Shown here one piece after another: positions 9,331 through 19,129 of a stretch of 64,000 bases of DNA. Below the pieces are notes generated by a model. That model worked only from the letters and a program-made list of their open reading frames with translations. It was not told the DNA's origin and searched no databases. Origin of the DNA: Parasphingorhabdus halotolerans. GTDB lineage: Bacteria > Pseudomonadota > Alphaproteobacteria > Sphingomonadales > Sphingomonadaceae. The first letter of the stretch is position 1; each line of letters starts with the position of its first letter. The position numbers and the translations under genes are program-made. The stretch lies in assembly GCF_012516475.1 (NCBI RefSeq), contig NZ_CP051217.1, positions 62,001 through 126,000 of the forward strand. Direction: 5' to 3'.

Positions 9331-11640
9331 TCAAGCTACCTCCACAAAACTATCCAGCACCCGCTTGCTTCCGCTCTTTTCAAACGCGATCTCCAGCTTA
9401 TTGCCTTCTTTCTCCATCACTTCGCCATAGCCGAATTTGGTGTGGAAGACGCGCATGCCGATGCTGACATCCTCGCGGCCTTTATTGCCCAGCGAGACCG
9501 CGCTGCTGCGGGCCTCTTTTATCGTGCGCGGATTGGTGTCGAAGCCGCCGCCAGAAGATGAAACTGCAGCGCGCTGCCAGCCGGGCCCGCGCTGGCCTGC
9601 GCGCGTGGCATTTGCGGCGGCGAGATGGGCGAAAGGATCGCTGCGTTCGCTCCAGTTGGCGCGCCACAGGCTTTCGCCGCCGGACATGCTGGATTCCGTT
9701 TCGATATGATCTTCCGGCAACTCGCCGATGAAGCGCGAAGGAATAGAGCTGGTCCATTGACCGTAAATACGCCGGTTGGCCGCGTGGAAAATCGTGCATT
9801 TCTGTTTGGCGCGCGTGATCGCGACATAAGCAAGGCGGCGTTCTTCCTCGAGCGAAGCAAGCCCGCCTTCATCCAGACTGCGCTGCGAGGGAAACACGCC
9901 TTCTTCCCATCCGGCGCAAAATATATGGTCAAACTCCAGCCCTTTTGCGCCGTGCATGGTCATGATCGTGATTTTGGCCTCATCGCTTGCCGCATCATTG
10001 TCCATGACCAGCGAGACATGCTCGAGAAACTCGCCGAGCGTTTCATATTCTTCCATTGCGCGGGTGAGCTCGGTCAGATTCTCCAGCCGCCCCGCAGCCT
10101 CTGTCGAGCGATCCGCTTGCAGTGATCCGGTATAGCCGCATTCATCCAAAACAATCCGTGCCAGTTCGGCATGGGGTGTTTCTGCGGCCATTTCCCGCCA
10201 GCGGCCAAAGCTGCGCGTCAGCTCGGTAAGCGTACTGCGGGCGCGGGCAGCGAGTTCGTCGGTATCGCAAATGGAAAGCGCGGCGGCGGCTAAAGGCGTT
10301 CCTTGCGCGCGCGCCAGCCGGTGAATTTTCTCCACAGTTTTATCCCCAAGACCACGCTTGGGCACATTGACGATGCGCTCAAAGGCGAGATCATCGGCAG
10401 GCTGGGCGATCACCCGGAGATAGGCGAGGGCATCGCGAATTTCTGCGCGCTCATAGAATCGGAAACCGCCGATAATTTTATAGGGCATGCCGATGCTGAT
10501 AAAGCGATCCTCAAACTCGCGGGTTTGAAATTGCGCGCGGACGAGAATGGCGATGTTGTTAAGTGAAACTTGCTTGATCTGCTGTAGCGCCTCAATCTCA
10601 TCACCCGTGCGGCGTGCTTCCTCGGGACCATCCCAGACCCCGATAACCTGCACCTTCTCGCCGTCTACCTCAGCTGTCCACAACGTCTTGCCAAGGCGAC
10701 CCGAGTTGTGGTTGATCAGCCCCGAAGCAGCGGCAAGAATATGCGGCGTGGAACGATAATTCTGCTCCAGCTTGATTACTTTCGCGTCGGGAAAGTCCTT
10801 CTCGAAACGCAAAATATTCGCGACTTCCGCGCCGCGCCAAGAGTAGATACTCTGGTCATCATCGCCGACGCAGCAGATATTCTTGCGCTCCTGCGCGAGC
10901 AGCCGCAGCCAGAGATATTGCGAGCTATTGGTGTCCTGATATTCGTCGACGAGAATATATTTGAAGCGCTCCTGATAGAGCTTCAATATCTCGCGGTTGG
11001 TTTTGAGCAGGTTGAGAATATGCAGCAATAAATCACCAAAATCGCAGGCGTTCAGTGCCTTGAGCCGCGCCTGATAGGCGGCATAAAATTCCTGTCCGCG
11101 ACCATTGGCATAGCGCTCATTCTCGTTGGTATCCAAATCAGCGGGGTTGAGCCCTCGGTTTTTCCATTGGTCGATCAGCCCGGCGAGCATCCGCGGCGGC
11201 CAGCGCTTTTCGTCCAGTTCCGCTGCCTGCACGAGCTGCTTGAGCAAGCGCAGCTGATCGTCGGTATCGAGAATGGTGAAGTTGCTTTGCAACCCGACCA
11301 GCTCGGCGTGGCGGCGCAGCATTTTCGCGCCGATACTATGAAAGGTTCCGAGCCATGGCATGCCTTCAAATGCCTCGCCGACGATCGATGCGATCCGCTC
11401 CTTCATTTCGCGCGCGGCCTTGTTGGTGAAGGTCACTGCCAGTATTTCTGATGGCCAGGCCTTTTGCGAATAGACAATATGCGCCAGTCGACGCGTGAGC
11501 GCAGCGGTCTTGCCCGTTCCCGCGCCCGCCAGAACCAGCACTGGCCCTTCCGATGTCAGCACTGCCTCGCGCTGCGGCACATTTAATCCGCGAACATAAG
11601 GCGGATCGTTTTCAGCAGGAATCTTGACAGTTTCAGACAT
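9331..11640 (-). CDS. uvrD: UvrD/PcrA-type ATP-dependent 3'-5' DNA helicase
   Basis: Superfamily 1A helicase of 769 residues. Q-motif LNVPQREAV, Walker A GAGTGKT (residues 39-45), TFTNKAAREMKER (Ia), LVDEYQDTN (II), DDDQSIYSWRGAE (III), LEQNYRS (IV), TMHGAKGLEFDHIF (V) and VAITRAK (VI) are all intact. The C-terminal ~60 residues, with VFHTKFGYGEVMEKEGNKLEIAF, form the Tudor-like domain that binds RNA polymerase in PcrA/UvrD. Roles are nucleotide-excision repair, mismatch repair and replication restart. PcrA is an equally good name. Single gene, convergent with the microprotein genes. Confidence 0.92.
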   Translation of the reverse strand: MSETVKIPAENDPPYVRGLNVPQREAVLTSEGPVLVLAGAGTGKTAALTRRLAHIVYSQKAWPSEILAVTFTNKAAREMKERIASIVGEAFEGMPWLGTFHSIGAKMLRRHAELVGLQSNFTILDTDDQLRLLKQLVQAAELDEKRWPPRMLAGLIDQWKNRGLNPADLDTNENERYANGRGQEFYAAYQARLKALNACDFGDLLLHILNLLKTNREILKLYQERFKYILVDEYQDTNSSQYLWLRLLAQERKNICCVGDDDQSIYSWRGAEVANILRFEKDFPDAKVIKLEQNYRSTPHILAAASGLINHNSGRLGKTLWTAEVDGEKVQVIGVWDGPEEARRTGDEIEALQQIKQVSLNNIAILVRAQFQTREFEDRFISIGMPYKIIGGFRFYERAEIRDALAYLRVIAQPADDLAFERIVNVPKRGLGDKTVEKIHRLARAQGTPLAAAALSICDTDELAARARSTLTELTRSFGRWREMAAETPHAELARIVLDECGYTGSLQADRSTEAAGRLENLTELTRAMEEYETLGEFLEHVSLVMDNDAASDEAKITIMTMHGAKGLEFDHIFCAGWEEGVFPSQRSLDEGGLASLEEERRLAYVAITRAKQKCTIFHAANRRIYGQWTSSIPSRFIGELPEDHIETESSMSGGESLWRANWSERSDPFAHLAAANATRAGQRGPGWQRAAVSSSGGGFDTNPRTIKEARSSAVSLGNKGREDVSIGMRVFHTKFGYGEVMEKEGNKLEIAFEKSGSKRVLDSFVEVA

Positions 11641-11780
11641 GGTGAACAGTTAGGGAACATCGCCAGCGACGGCAAGACCAATATGCCCCAAGGTACAGCT
11701 ACGATTCATTGCTGCGCTGCAATATAGATTATTAATAATTACGAAGTAGAGCCCCCGAACGATAACGAACGGATAAGATA

Positions 11781-11906
11781 ATGAGCAAAAGACTGATGTT
11801 TAGCGCGGTACTGGCGACCATCTTGATGGCGAGCACCACCGCTTATGTAGAAACAAGCGCAGATCACAATGAAACCGCCTCGGCGTTTGAGTCGGCAAAC
11901 GGTTAA
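11781..11906 (+). CDS. Putative exported peptide, 41 residues
   Basis: ATG at 11781 after GGATAAGATA gives a short frame with a basic start (MSKR), a hydrophobic core (LMFSAVLATILMA) and a possible signal-peptidase site after STTA, leaving a mature part of about 20 mostly polar residues. The stop overlaps the rsmD stop region by four bases in convergent orientation. It could be a small secreted peptide or a chance frame; the ribosome-binding-site-like spacing and the signal-peptide pattern are the only support. Confidence 0.35.
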   Translation: MSKRLMFSAVLATILMASTTAYVETSADHNETASAFESANG

Positions 11907-12454
11907 TTTGAAATTTCAGCAGCGGGCCGCAGAATATGCAGGCGCGCCTTGCCGCTGTCTCTCGTGCAATCGAGGTCGAAACCATCGACCTCGATTTTTT
12001 CATGTCTGGATGTTTCAATAGCGATCCAGGCTGACCGCGCGAACCAGCCAAGACGACCGAGCTTATCTAAAGCCACGGCTCCTGCGCCGCTATCATAGGG
12101 TGGATCCATTAAAATGAGATCATGGGCGTTTCGGGCGGGGCCAAGGTGCAATGCCGATCCAATCCGGATATCGGCAGATGCACCCAGTGTTTCGATATTT
12201 TTCTCCAGTGCTTTTACCGCCTGCTGATCTTGCTCGACAAAGGTGCAATGCGCTGCACCACGCGACAATGCTTCCAGCCCCAAAGCGCCCGAACCGGAAA
12301 ACAGGTCCAGTACCTGCAAATCCACAAAATCGCCCAAGCGGCTGATCAGCATGGAAAAAAGCCGTTCCCGAGTGCGATCTGCGGTCGGACGGGTCGTATC
12401 CCCCTTTGGAGCGACTATTTTTCGCCCGCGCCACTGGCCAGCGATTATCCGCAT
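11903..12454 (-). CDS. rsmD: 16S rRNA (guanine966-N2)-methyltransferase
   Basis: Class I SAM-dependent methyltransferase of 183 residues that modifies G966 in the 30S decoding region. The start MRIIAGQWRGRKI and TRPTADRTRERLFSML are RsmD signatures, DLFSGSGALG (50-59) is the SAM-binding motif I, and DPPY (117-120) is the catalytic N-methyltransferase motif. Its ATG overlaps the rluB stop by one base (TAATG), a coupled pair common in alphaproteobacteria. Confidence 0.93.
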   Translation of the reverse strand: MRIIAGQWRGRKIVAPKGDTTRPTADRTRERLFSMLISRLGDFVDLQVLDLFSGSGALGLEALSRGAAHCTFVEQDQQAVKALEKNIETLGASADIRIGSALHLGPARNAHDLILMDPPYDSGAGAVALDKLGRLGWFARSAWIAIETSRHEKIEVDGFDLDCTRDSGKARLHILRPAAEISN

Positions 12455-13266
12455 TATTTCAAACTCTTTCTGAATTTTACCAGATCATGCTGGCGCACAA
12501 CTTCAATCTCGCCCTTCTGCAGATCGCCCAGTACAAACGGGCCATAGCGGGTGCGGATAAGGCGAGATACTTCCAGACCAAAATGCTCCAGCACCCGCCG
12601 GACTTCACGGTTTTTGCCTTCCGTCAGTGTCATCTCGATCCACTGGTTGCGGCCTGTACGCCGCTCCAGATTGGCGGTGATCGGACCATAATGCATGCCC
12701 TCAACGGTGATCCCGCGATACAGCTCTTCCAGTTGATTTTGGGAGATTTCGCCAAAGGTCCGGGCGCGATAAGTGCGTTCGATGCCATTTTTGGGTAATT
12801 CCATTTCGCGCTTGAACTCACCATCGGTGGTCATCAGCAGCAGGCCTTCGGTGTTCATATCCAGCCGGCCAATTGGCATGACACGCTCCATTTCCGGTAG
12901 CACATCATAGATGGTCTTCTTGCCGGTAAAGTCGCGTTCGGCGGTGAGATAGCCATTGGGCTTGTGAAACCGATACAGCTTTGCGGGCGCAGGTTCGGCT
13001 ACCGGTTTGCCATCGACGGTTATGCCGGTTAGATTCTTGAGCAGCAGCGAAGGATGCTCCACCAGATCACCATTGAGCGCAATCCGCCCATCATCAATCA
13101 TCCGCTCTATCTCGCGGCGAGATGCAACACCGGCACGGGCCAGCAATTTGGCGATGCGCTGGCCCTCGCGTTTCTCTCCCGAAGGAGCAGCTTTTGGCTG
13201 GGCAGGGGCTTTGCCGCCGCGCACTGGCCTAGCTTTGTAGATTTTCGGTTTTTCCTCATTGGTCAT
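12454..13266 (-). CDS. rluB: RsuA/RluB-family rRNA pseudouridine synthase
   Basis: A 270-residue enzyme. A Lys-rich N-terminal tail precedes an S4 RNA-binding domain (QRIAKLLARAGVASRREIERMI). The catalytic domain has GRLDMNTEGLLLMTTDG with the catalytic Asp, and GRNQWIEMTLTEGKNREVRR. Likely isomerises uridine to pseudouridine in helix 89-90 of 23S rRNA, as RluB does; RsuA/RluE activity cannot be excluded from sequence. Operon with rsmD downstream. Confidence 0.88.
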   Translation of the reverse strand: MTNEEKPKIYKARPVRGGKAPAQPKAAPSGEKREGQRIAKLLARAGVASRREIERMIDDGRIALNGDLVEHPSLLLKNLTGITVDGKPVAEPAPAKLYRFHKPNGYLTAERDFTGKKTIYDVLPEMERVMPIGRLDMNTEGLLLMTTDGEFKREMELPKNGIERTYRARTFGEISQNQLEELYRGITVEGMHYGPITANLERRTGRNQWIEMTLTEGKNREVRRVLEHFGLEVSRLIRTRYGPFVLGDLQKGEIEVVRQHDLVKFRKSLK

Positions 13267-13363
13267 GAGCTGCGCATGGCGGAAAAAAATAAATCCCGCA
13301 ATCTGTAACCTTTGTTTTGGTCTCTACGAATGCCATTGTAGTTGCAGATGTGGAGCGTTTCAG

Positions 13364-14179
13364 ATGAACAAGTTAATCCTATCAGCATTGGTTGCAGGCG
13401 CAGCTTTTGCAGGATTCATGAGTGCCCAAATCGCCCAGTCAGCTGAAGCTGGTTCCACATCCATAACAACACCCGCACAAATCTCTTTCCTCGTGACACT
13501 AGCCGGGTCGCAAAATGACGACAACATCCAATCCCGCAATCCTGTTGTCGTTGAGTTATTCACCAGTCAGGGATGTTCGTCCTGTCCCCCTGCAGATATG
13601 CTGGCCTCCCGGCTGGCGAAAGACAGCTCCCTGCTGGTGATAACGCGCCCCGTCACATATTGGGACCGGCTGGGGTGGAAGGATACGTTGGCCAAAGAAG
13701 ACAACACGCGTCTCCAACGCGCTTATGCCGAAAAGGGTCTTCAAGGCTCCGGCGTTTATACCCCGCAAATGGTTGTCAATGGCGGCGGCGGTGCGGTTGG
13801 CAGCCGTGAAAATGATGTGCGTTCGCTGGTTCGCCTGGCCCAGAAAGCATCGGCGCCTACAATTGAAACGTCACGCGATGACAGCGGCCAGATGATCGTG
13901 ACGATTTCCGGAAAGACCCGTCATATGGCGGGAGTTTCCTTGATTGCAATGAGTTCATCGGAAAAGGTCAATGTGGGGCGGGGTGAGAACGGCGGGCGAA
14001 TTTTGCACTATACTAACGTCGTGAAAGCAGAGCGCAATCTGGGTAGCTGGACAGGCGAACCGGTCAGCTTTGTTCTGAATAATCAGGATATCAACGTCTA
14101 CGGCGCCGATAAATACGCGATTGTCGTGCAACAACCCGGCGCAGGGGCGATTATTGGCGCAAAGCTGCTTGAAATATAG
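13364..14179 (+). CDS. DUF1223 secreted thioredoxin-like protein
   Basis: A 271-residue exported protein from the ATG at 13364, which has TGGAGCG upstream and creates a proper signal peptide (MNKLILSALVAGAAFAGF...); the frame is open 35 codons further but without family similarity. VVELFTSQGCSSCPPAD (Cys71 and Cys74) is the CxxC of this family, and GVYTPQMVVNG is the second DUF1223 signature, equivalent to the cis-Pro loop of thioredoxins. A periplasmic redox role is inferred. Divergent from rluB; ampG follows 87 bases later. Confidence 0.83.
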   Translation: MNKLILSALVAGAAFAGFMSAQIAQSAEAGSTSITTPAQISFLVTLAGSQNDDNIQSRNPVVVELFTSQGCSSCPPADMLASRLAKDSSLLVITRPVTYWDRLGWKDTLAKEDNTRLQRAYAEKGLQGSGVYTPQMVVNGGGGAVGSRENDVRSLVRLAQKASAPTIETSRDDSGQMIVTISGKTRHMAGVSLIAMSSSEKVNVGRGENGGRILHYTNVVKAERNLGSWTGEPVSFVLNNQDINVYGADKYAIVVQQPGAGAIIGAKLLEI

Positions 14180-14266
14180 TCACCTTACACGCCCCGAAAT
14201 AAAATCAAGCTGGCATTCAGGCAAATAGGCGCTAAAGATTTCCCCTTGGTTTGAGGGAGAGTTGGC

Positions 14267-15619
14267 GTGAGTGAGCAAGCAGCAGATTTGGGTTGGCGCG
14301 GAATGCTTCCGGCGGGTGTCCGGCCCTATAGTGAAGCTGCGCCGCTAGCCGCCCTGTTTCTAGGGATTTCCTCTGCATTGCCGCTGACCATGATTGCCGC
14401 GACTTTGACCACCAGACTAGCCCAGGCGGGCATCGAGAAGTCGACCGTTACCGCCTTTGCTCTGACATTTCTTGCGTATAATTTTAAATGGCTCTGGGCT
14501 CCGATTATTGATGTGGTGAAACTGCCTATTATCGGACGTGTTGGTCAACGCCTTTCCTGGTTGATCGTGACCGCAGCATTGGCGATGGTGGCGATCATCT
14601 ACTTGGGCTCGCTTGACCCCGCCAAAGGCATTGGTGCTGTCGCAGTTGCGGCAATCATGGTCGGTGTCGCAGGGGCGACGTTTGATGTCGTGATCGACGC
14701 TTACCGCATTGAACTGCTGGAGCCGGAACAACTGGGTGTCGGTTCTGGCATGTCGCAATATGGCTGGCGCATTGGTGCTGCCACCGCTGGTGCTGTCGCT
14801 TTGGTCGTCGCGGCGCGGACCAACTGGTCGATTGCTTATTATGTTTGCTCGTTATTCGCGCTGTTTGCCGTAATCGTCGGTCTGATCATGCGCGAGCCCA
14901 GCCGTCGTCAGGAACCGATGGCGCTTAAAGGCCCGATCGAGGCGGCCATTGCCTATGTCAGCCCACTGATGGAATTTTTCAAACGGTCAGGCGCATGGAT
15001 CGTATTGCTCTTTGTACTGGTACATAAAATTGGCGACACGCTGGCGAACCTGACCTTCCGGCTGCTTTTCGAAGACCTTGGATTTACGAATGACGAGATT
15101 GCATTTTACGATGTCAGTCTCGGGTTCTTCGCATTCCTTATCGGTATTTTTATTGGCGGTATCGTCTATTCAAGGCTTGGGATGAAAAAGGCGGTGATGC
15201 TGAGCCTTGTGCTTATGGCCATAAGTAATTTGTCATTTGCCGGACTTGCAGCGGCTGGTCACAGCAACTGGGGTATGGCAGCGGCAATCGGCTTTGAAAA
15301 TTTTGCCAGCGGCGTTGGCGGAGTAGCGGTGGTGGCCTATCTATCTGCGTTGTGTAACCTGCAATTTACCGGAACGCAGTTTGCGCTCCTATCGGCGGCG
15401 GCAAGCATATTGGGGCGTTTCTTGACGGGCACGACGGCGGGCTCGCTGATCGAGGGTATGGGCTATGTGAATTTCTATCTGCTTACGACCGTTGCGGCGC
15501 TCCCTGGTGTCGTCATGTTCTGGTTGATGATCCGGTCCGGACTGGTTGATAAATCATTGGGCACGGCAGGCAGTGTCCATTCTGACGAGAAGGCAGACGA
15601 AGCGGGAGCGCCCTCCTAA
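14267..15619 (+). CDS. ampG: AmpG-like MFS muropeptide permease
   Basis: A 450-residue, ~12-helix transporter of the AmpG group that imports anhydro-muropeptides for cell-wall recycling. LGISSALPLTMIAATLTTRLAQAGI and the loop FKWLWAPIIDVVKLPIIGRVGQRLSW are the AmpG pattern of helices 1-3, and GAAFDV-like GVAGATFDVVIDAYRIELL follows. Start is GTG with GAGGGAGAG upstream. The stop overlaps convergent folC by four bases. AmpG activity can feed beta-lactamase induction in other bacteria; no ampR is adjacent. A sugar or siderophore substrate is less likely. Confidence 0.83.
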   Translation: MSEQAADLGWRGMLPAGVRPYSEAAPLAALFLGISSALPLTMIAATLTTRLAQAGIEKSTVTAFALTFLAYNFKWLWAPIIDVVKLPIIGRVGQRLSWLIVTAALAMVAIIYLGSLDPAKGIGAVAVAAIMVGVAGATFDVVIDAYRIELLEPEQLGVGSGMSQYGWRIGAATAGAVALVVAARTNWSIAYYVCSLFALFAVIVGLIMREPSRRQEPMALKGPIEAAIAYVSPLMEFFKRSGAWIVLLFVLVHKIGDTLANLTFRLLFEDLGFTNDEIAFYDVSLGFFAFLIGIFIGGIVYSRLGMKKAVMLSLVLMAISNLSFAGLAAAGHSNWGMAAAIGFENFASGVGGVAVVAYLSALCNLQFTGTQFALLSAAASILGRFLTGTTAGSLIEGMGYVNFYLLTTVAALPGVVMFWLMIRSGLVDKSLGTAGSVHSDEKADEAGAPS

Positions 15620-16938
15620 TCCGGCACCTGCTCATTGGCGCGTAATACTTCGCCTGCGAGATAAAGCGATCCTGCAATTAAAACTGTCGCATTTTTGCTA
15701 ATCTTCAATGCCTTGAGTGCAGACGCGACTTCGGGTTGTTCAGATAGATTTTCGCCATGATTAGCGAAAGCCCCGGCATCATGGGATTCATGATTGGCTA
15801 CAGGTACGACTGTAACACTGGACAATTTTTCCTTGAGAGGCTCGACAATGGCAGAGGGGTCCTTATTTGCCAGCATACCGATAATTAAATCAATCGACCC
15901 CGCTTCATAATCTGCGAAATGCTTGGCCAAGGCCAGTCCGGCGCTGACATTATGGCCCCCATCGACCCAAACTTCCGCATCACCCGGGAGTAAATGGGTC
16001 AGCGGTCCGGCGATCAGCAAATGCATCCGGCCCGGCCATTGTGCCCAGCCCATGGCTGCCTTCAACGCGCCGGTAGATATTTGAACCTTATCCTGATGGC
16101 GGAGCATCGCAACAGCGAGAGCCGCATTATCCGCCTGATGTGCGCCGACCAGCGCGGGCAGGGGAACGTTGAGTTTGCCATCCCGATCTTTGTAATGCAG
16201 CTGGCCTTCATAAATGGCAGCATCCCAATCGTCACCGCGCGAGTGAAATTGGGCACCGACCTTCGCGCAATGATCTGCAATCACTCGGGCCATATCTTCA
16301 CGATATTTCTGGGTGAGTAAAGGAACGCCGCGCTTTGCAATGCCCGCCTTTTCCCAAGCAATGCGCACATCCGGATTGGCTGGCGTGCCTTCTTCCGGCG
16401 ACAGCAGAAAGCCTTCATGGTCGATACCCAGCGCCGCGATGCCGGTGGCGACAGGATTAGATACAACATTGGTTGCATCTAGCCGCCCGCCAAGGCCGAC
16501 TTCCAGCACGCAGGCATCGGCGGGCGTTTCAGCAAAGGCCAGCATCGCCGCAGCTGTTGTGGCTTCAAAGAAGCTGGGGTTGATATCTTCGCTGATATCG
16601 AGAACGCGGGCGAGCAGTTCGACAAGATATTCATCCTCAATCAGCTTGCCTGCGATCCTTATGCGCTCGTTAAACCGAACCAGATGCGGACTGGTGTAGA
16701 CATGGCATTTCAAGCCTTCCGCCTCGATCGCAGCGCGCAGAAAAGCGCAGGTGGAGCCTTTGCCATTGGTCCCGGCGACGTGAAAAACCGGCGGCAGTTT
16801 TTCGTGGGGATTGTCGAGACGGCCTAGCACTTCGCTGATCCGCTCCAGCCCCAGCACATCGCGGCCGGGCGAGAGCATGGTGAGCCGGTCTAGCTGCTTT
16901 TGTACCGCCGGATGATCGGATTTAGCCCCGTCTGCCAT
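15616..16938 (-). CDS. folC: Bifunctional dihydrofolate/folylpolyglutamate synthase
   Basis: ATP-dependent ligase of the Mur family that adds glutamate to dihydropteroate and folates. The P-loop GTNGKGSTCAFLRAA is near residue 55, VGLGGRLDATN and LGIDHEGFL give metal and substrate binding, and DGGHNVSAGLALAKHF is the C-terminal domain signature. 440 residues, normal length. Last gene of the trpF-trpB-orf-trpA-accD-folC run, 15 bases after accD. Confidence 0.93.
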   Translation of the reverse strand: MADGAKSDHPAVQKQLDRLTMLSPGRDVLGLERISEVLGRLDNPHEKLPPVFHVAGTNGKGSTCAFLRAAIEAEGLKCHVYTSPHLVRFNERIRIAGKLIEDEYLVELLARVLDISEDINPSFFEATTAAAMLAFAETPADACVLEVGLGGRLDATNVVSNPVATGIAALGIDHEGFLLSPEEGTPANPDVRIAWEKAGIAKRGVPLLTQKYREDMARVIADHCAKVGAQFHSRGDDWDAAIYEGQLHYKDRDGKLNVPLPALVGAHQADNAALAVAMLRHQDKVQISTGALKAAMGWAQWPGRMHLLIAGPLTHLLPGDAEVWVDGGHNVSAGLALAKHFADYEAGSIDLIIGMLANKDPSAIVEPLKEKLSSVTVVPVANHESHDAGAFANHGENLSEQPEVASALKALKISKNATVLIAGSLYLAGEVLRANEQVPD

Positions 16939-16953
16939 GTTTGGTGCGCCTGT

Positions 16954-17808
16954 TTAGGCCGCGTCTTTCCAGGCCATGAGATAGCCCATCGTCCGCGCCA
17001 GTTCCGCGCGCAGTTCTTTGCGGTGGACGATCATGTCGAGCATGCCGTGGTCCCGATAATATTCCGATGTCTGGAAATCATCGGGGAGTTTTTCGCGGAT
17101 CGTATTTTCGATCACCCGCCGGCCAGTGAATGCCAGTGTCGCATCCGGTTCGGCAATCTGGATATCGCCGAGCATGGCATAGGCGGCCATAACGCCACCG
17201 GACGTCGGGTCGGTCAATACAACGATATAGGGAATACCAGCTTCGCGCATCATCGAGATGGCGACGGTTGTCTTCGGCATCTGCATGAGCGACAAAGTGC
17301 CCTCCTGCATCCGCGCGCCGCCCGAAGCGGTAAAGCAGATGAACGGGCATTGATCGGCGATTGCGCGCTTGGCGCCAGCGACAAAGGCTTCGCCAACCGC
17401 CAGCCCCATAGAGCCGCCCATGAAGGCAAAATCCTGAACCCCGACCACACATGGGATGTTCTCAATCGTGCCTTTGACGTTGATAAACGCATCCTGCTCG
17501 CCAGTCTGGGTTCTGGCCGCTTTCAGCCGGTCAGCATATTTCTTCTGGTCTTTAAACTTGAGCGGGTCTTCCTGCACCTTGGCCCAGGGAATGAGCTTCC
17601 AGCTATTCTCGTCCATGATCTGTTTGAAACGCAGCATTGGCCCAATCCGCCCGTGATGCTCGCATTTCGGACAGATATGCATATTATCCTCAAATTCCTT
17701 GAGAAACACCATCGCTTCGCATTTTTTGCACTTGTGCCAGAGATTATCAGCCGTTTCCTTCTTGGTGATGGATGCGATTTTGTTGCGAACATTGCTTAGC
17801 CAGGACAT
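16954..17808 (-). CDS. accD: Acetyl-CoA carboxylase carboxyltransferase subunit beta
   Basis: Beta subunit of the carboxyltransferase that makes malonyl-CoA, the first step of fatty-acid synthesis, working with AccA. The N-terminal zinc ribbon has Cys27, Cys30, Cys46 and Cys49. The crotonase-like core includes GGSMGLAVGEAF, FTASGGARMQEGTLSLMQM and LTDPTSGGVMAAYAMLGD. 284 residues. Lies 27 bases after trpA and before folC, the usual alphaproteobacterial arrangement. Confidence 0.96.
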   Translation of the reverse strand: MSWLSNVRNKIASITKKETADNLWHKCKKCEAMVFLKEFEDNMHICPKCEHHGRIGPMLRFKQIMDENSWKLIPWAKVQEDPLKFKDQKKYADRLKAARTQTGEQDAFINVKGTIENIPCVVGVQDFAFMGGSMGLAVGEAFVAGAKRAIADQCPFICFTASGGARMQEGTLSLMQMPKTTVAISMMREAGIPYIVVLTDPTSGGVMAAYAMLGDIQIAEPDATLAFTGRRVIENTIREKLPDDFQTSEYYRDHGMLDMIVHRKELRAELARTMGYLMAWKDAA

Positions 17809-17835
17809 TTTCTGTTCCTCAAAATTCAGAATATT

Positions 17836-18624
17836 TCAGCGCGCCGACCTGATAGCATCGGAAAGCGTTTTGACATAGTCCCGAACATAAGGCGCGGCAT
17901 CTTTGCCATATTGACCCACAATTTCGACTATGGCGGAACCCACCACGACACCATCCGCAACTTTTGCGATTTCGGCAGCTTGTTCCGGTGTGCGGACGCC
18001 GAAGCCAACCGCGACCGGCAGGTCCGTTCGGGCTTTCAGGCGCGCAACTGCCTCTTCGATGCTGGCCTGCGCGGCCTGTTGCAGGCCGGTGATGCCGGCG
18101 ACCGAGACATAATAGAGGAAGCCGGAGGCGTTGTTCAGGATGGTGGGCAGGCGGGCGGCATCGGTGGTCGGCGTGGCGAGGCGGATCACAGCAACATTTT
18201 TGCCGCGCAGGGCATCGCCGAGGCTCTCGTCCTCCTCGACCGGGATATCGACGCAGATCACGCCGTCGACGCCGGCTTCAACACAGGCATCGGCGAACCA
18301 TTCCGAGCCGCGGATGGTCATCGGATTGGCATAGCCCATCAGGATCACCGGCGTGTCGGGGTGGCGCTGGCGGAATTCGGCGGCGATCCGGAAGATGTCG
18401 GCGGTCTTTGTGCCCGCCGCAAGGCTGCGGATATCCGCTTCCTGGATCGACGGGCCATCGGCCATCGGATCGGTGAACGGCATGCCAAGCTCGATGATGT
18501 CGGCTCCGCCTTCGACGAGGGCGTCGAGGATAGCGCCGGTGTCTGCAGGGGTTGGGTCGCCGCCGGTGACGAAGGTGATGAGCGCTGCGCGGTGGCCGGG
18601 AAAGGATTGGGAGAGACGGGTCAT
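17836..18624 (-). CDS. trpA: Tryptophan synthase alpha subunit
   Basis: Cleaves indole-3-glycerol phosphate to indole, which is channelled to TrpB. TIM-barrel of 262 residues; the catalytic acid pair is Glu45 in IIELGMPFTD and Asp56 in MADGPSIQ, and phosphate-binding GFGVRTPEQA and VVVGSAIVE are present. Its start overlaps the stop of an unrecognised membrane-protein gene by four bases (ATGA) instead of following trpB directly, which is the normal order. Confidence 0.96.
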   Translation of the reverse strand: MTRLSQSFPGHRAALITFVTGGDPTPADTGAILDALVEGGADIIELGMPFTDPMADGPSIQEADIRSLAAGTKTADIFRIAAEFRQRHPDTPVILMGYANPMTIRGSEWFADACVEAGVDGVICVDIPVEEDESLGDALRGKNVAVIRLATPTTDAARLPTILNNASGFLYYVSVAGITGLQQAAQASIEEAVARLKARTDLPVAVGFGVRTPEQAAEIAKVADGVVVGSAIVEIVGQYGKDAAPYVRDYVKTLSDAIRSAR

Positions 18625-19106
18625 AGTTTAGAAACGTACTTTCGCCTTGACTGAACAACTCTGACGATACCGCTAGACACGACCAGAAAGAGAAACAAGA
18701 AATTTAGGACATGGATGGTGATTGCGCTGGTTGGACATTTGTGAAGTTCAAACAGAGAATATTTTCCGGGATAGGGAAGTTGATCACAAAGGCTGTCAAA
18801 CTGAGGAAGAATCGGAATTATGAATGTTGCAGTCACCCCCAAAACTATACTGAAGGCAGCGATCAAAAGATAATTTGCGAGTTTGATCACATATACGGGA
18901 CCCCTACTAAATAGACCTGAAAATGACCAATAAACAGCCAAGACAATTATGCATATCTTGGCCTGAGATATCGCGAGTTCCTTGAAAAATTCTCCCAACC
19001 AGTTTTCTTCAGAAGCTGGGTGAAGTCCGGCGAGCAATTCTGATGTGAAGTATATGACGGCGAAGGGTGAAATTATAATCGCCAACGATATCGCGAAACC
19101 GCGCAT
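18621..19106 (-). CDS. Unrecognised multi-pass membrane protein between trpB and trpA
   Basis: From the ATG at 19106 the frame encodes 161 residues with about four hydrophobic stretches (ISLAIIISPFAVIYF, KICIIVLAVYWSFSG, YLLIAAFSIVLGVTATF, VLNFLFLFLVVSSGIV) and a basic tail. A longer frame to 19190 would overlap trpB by 61 bases and gives Arg-rich sequence, so I prefer 19106, 24 bases after the trpB stop. It overlaps trpA by four bases, so trpA translation is probably coupled to it. The base composition is visibly more AT-rich than both neighbours, suggesting later acquisition. I do not recognise the family. Confidence 0.62.
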   Translation of the reverse strand: MRGFAISLAIIISPFAVIYFTSELLAGLHPASEENWLGEFFKELAISQAKICIIVLAVYWSFSGLFSRGPVYVIKLANYLLIAAFSIVLGVTATFIIPILPQFDSLCDQLPYPGKYSLFELHKCPTSAITIHVLNFLFLFLVVSSGIVRVVQSRRKYVSKL

Positions 19107-19129
19107 TCCAGCTGTCAAACTTTCACGAT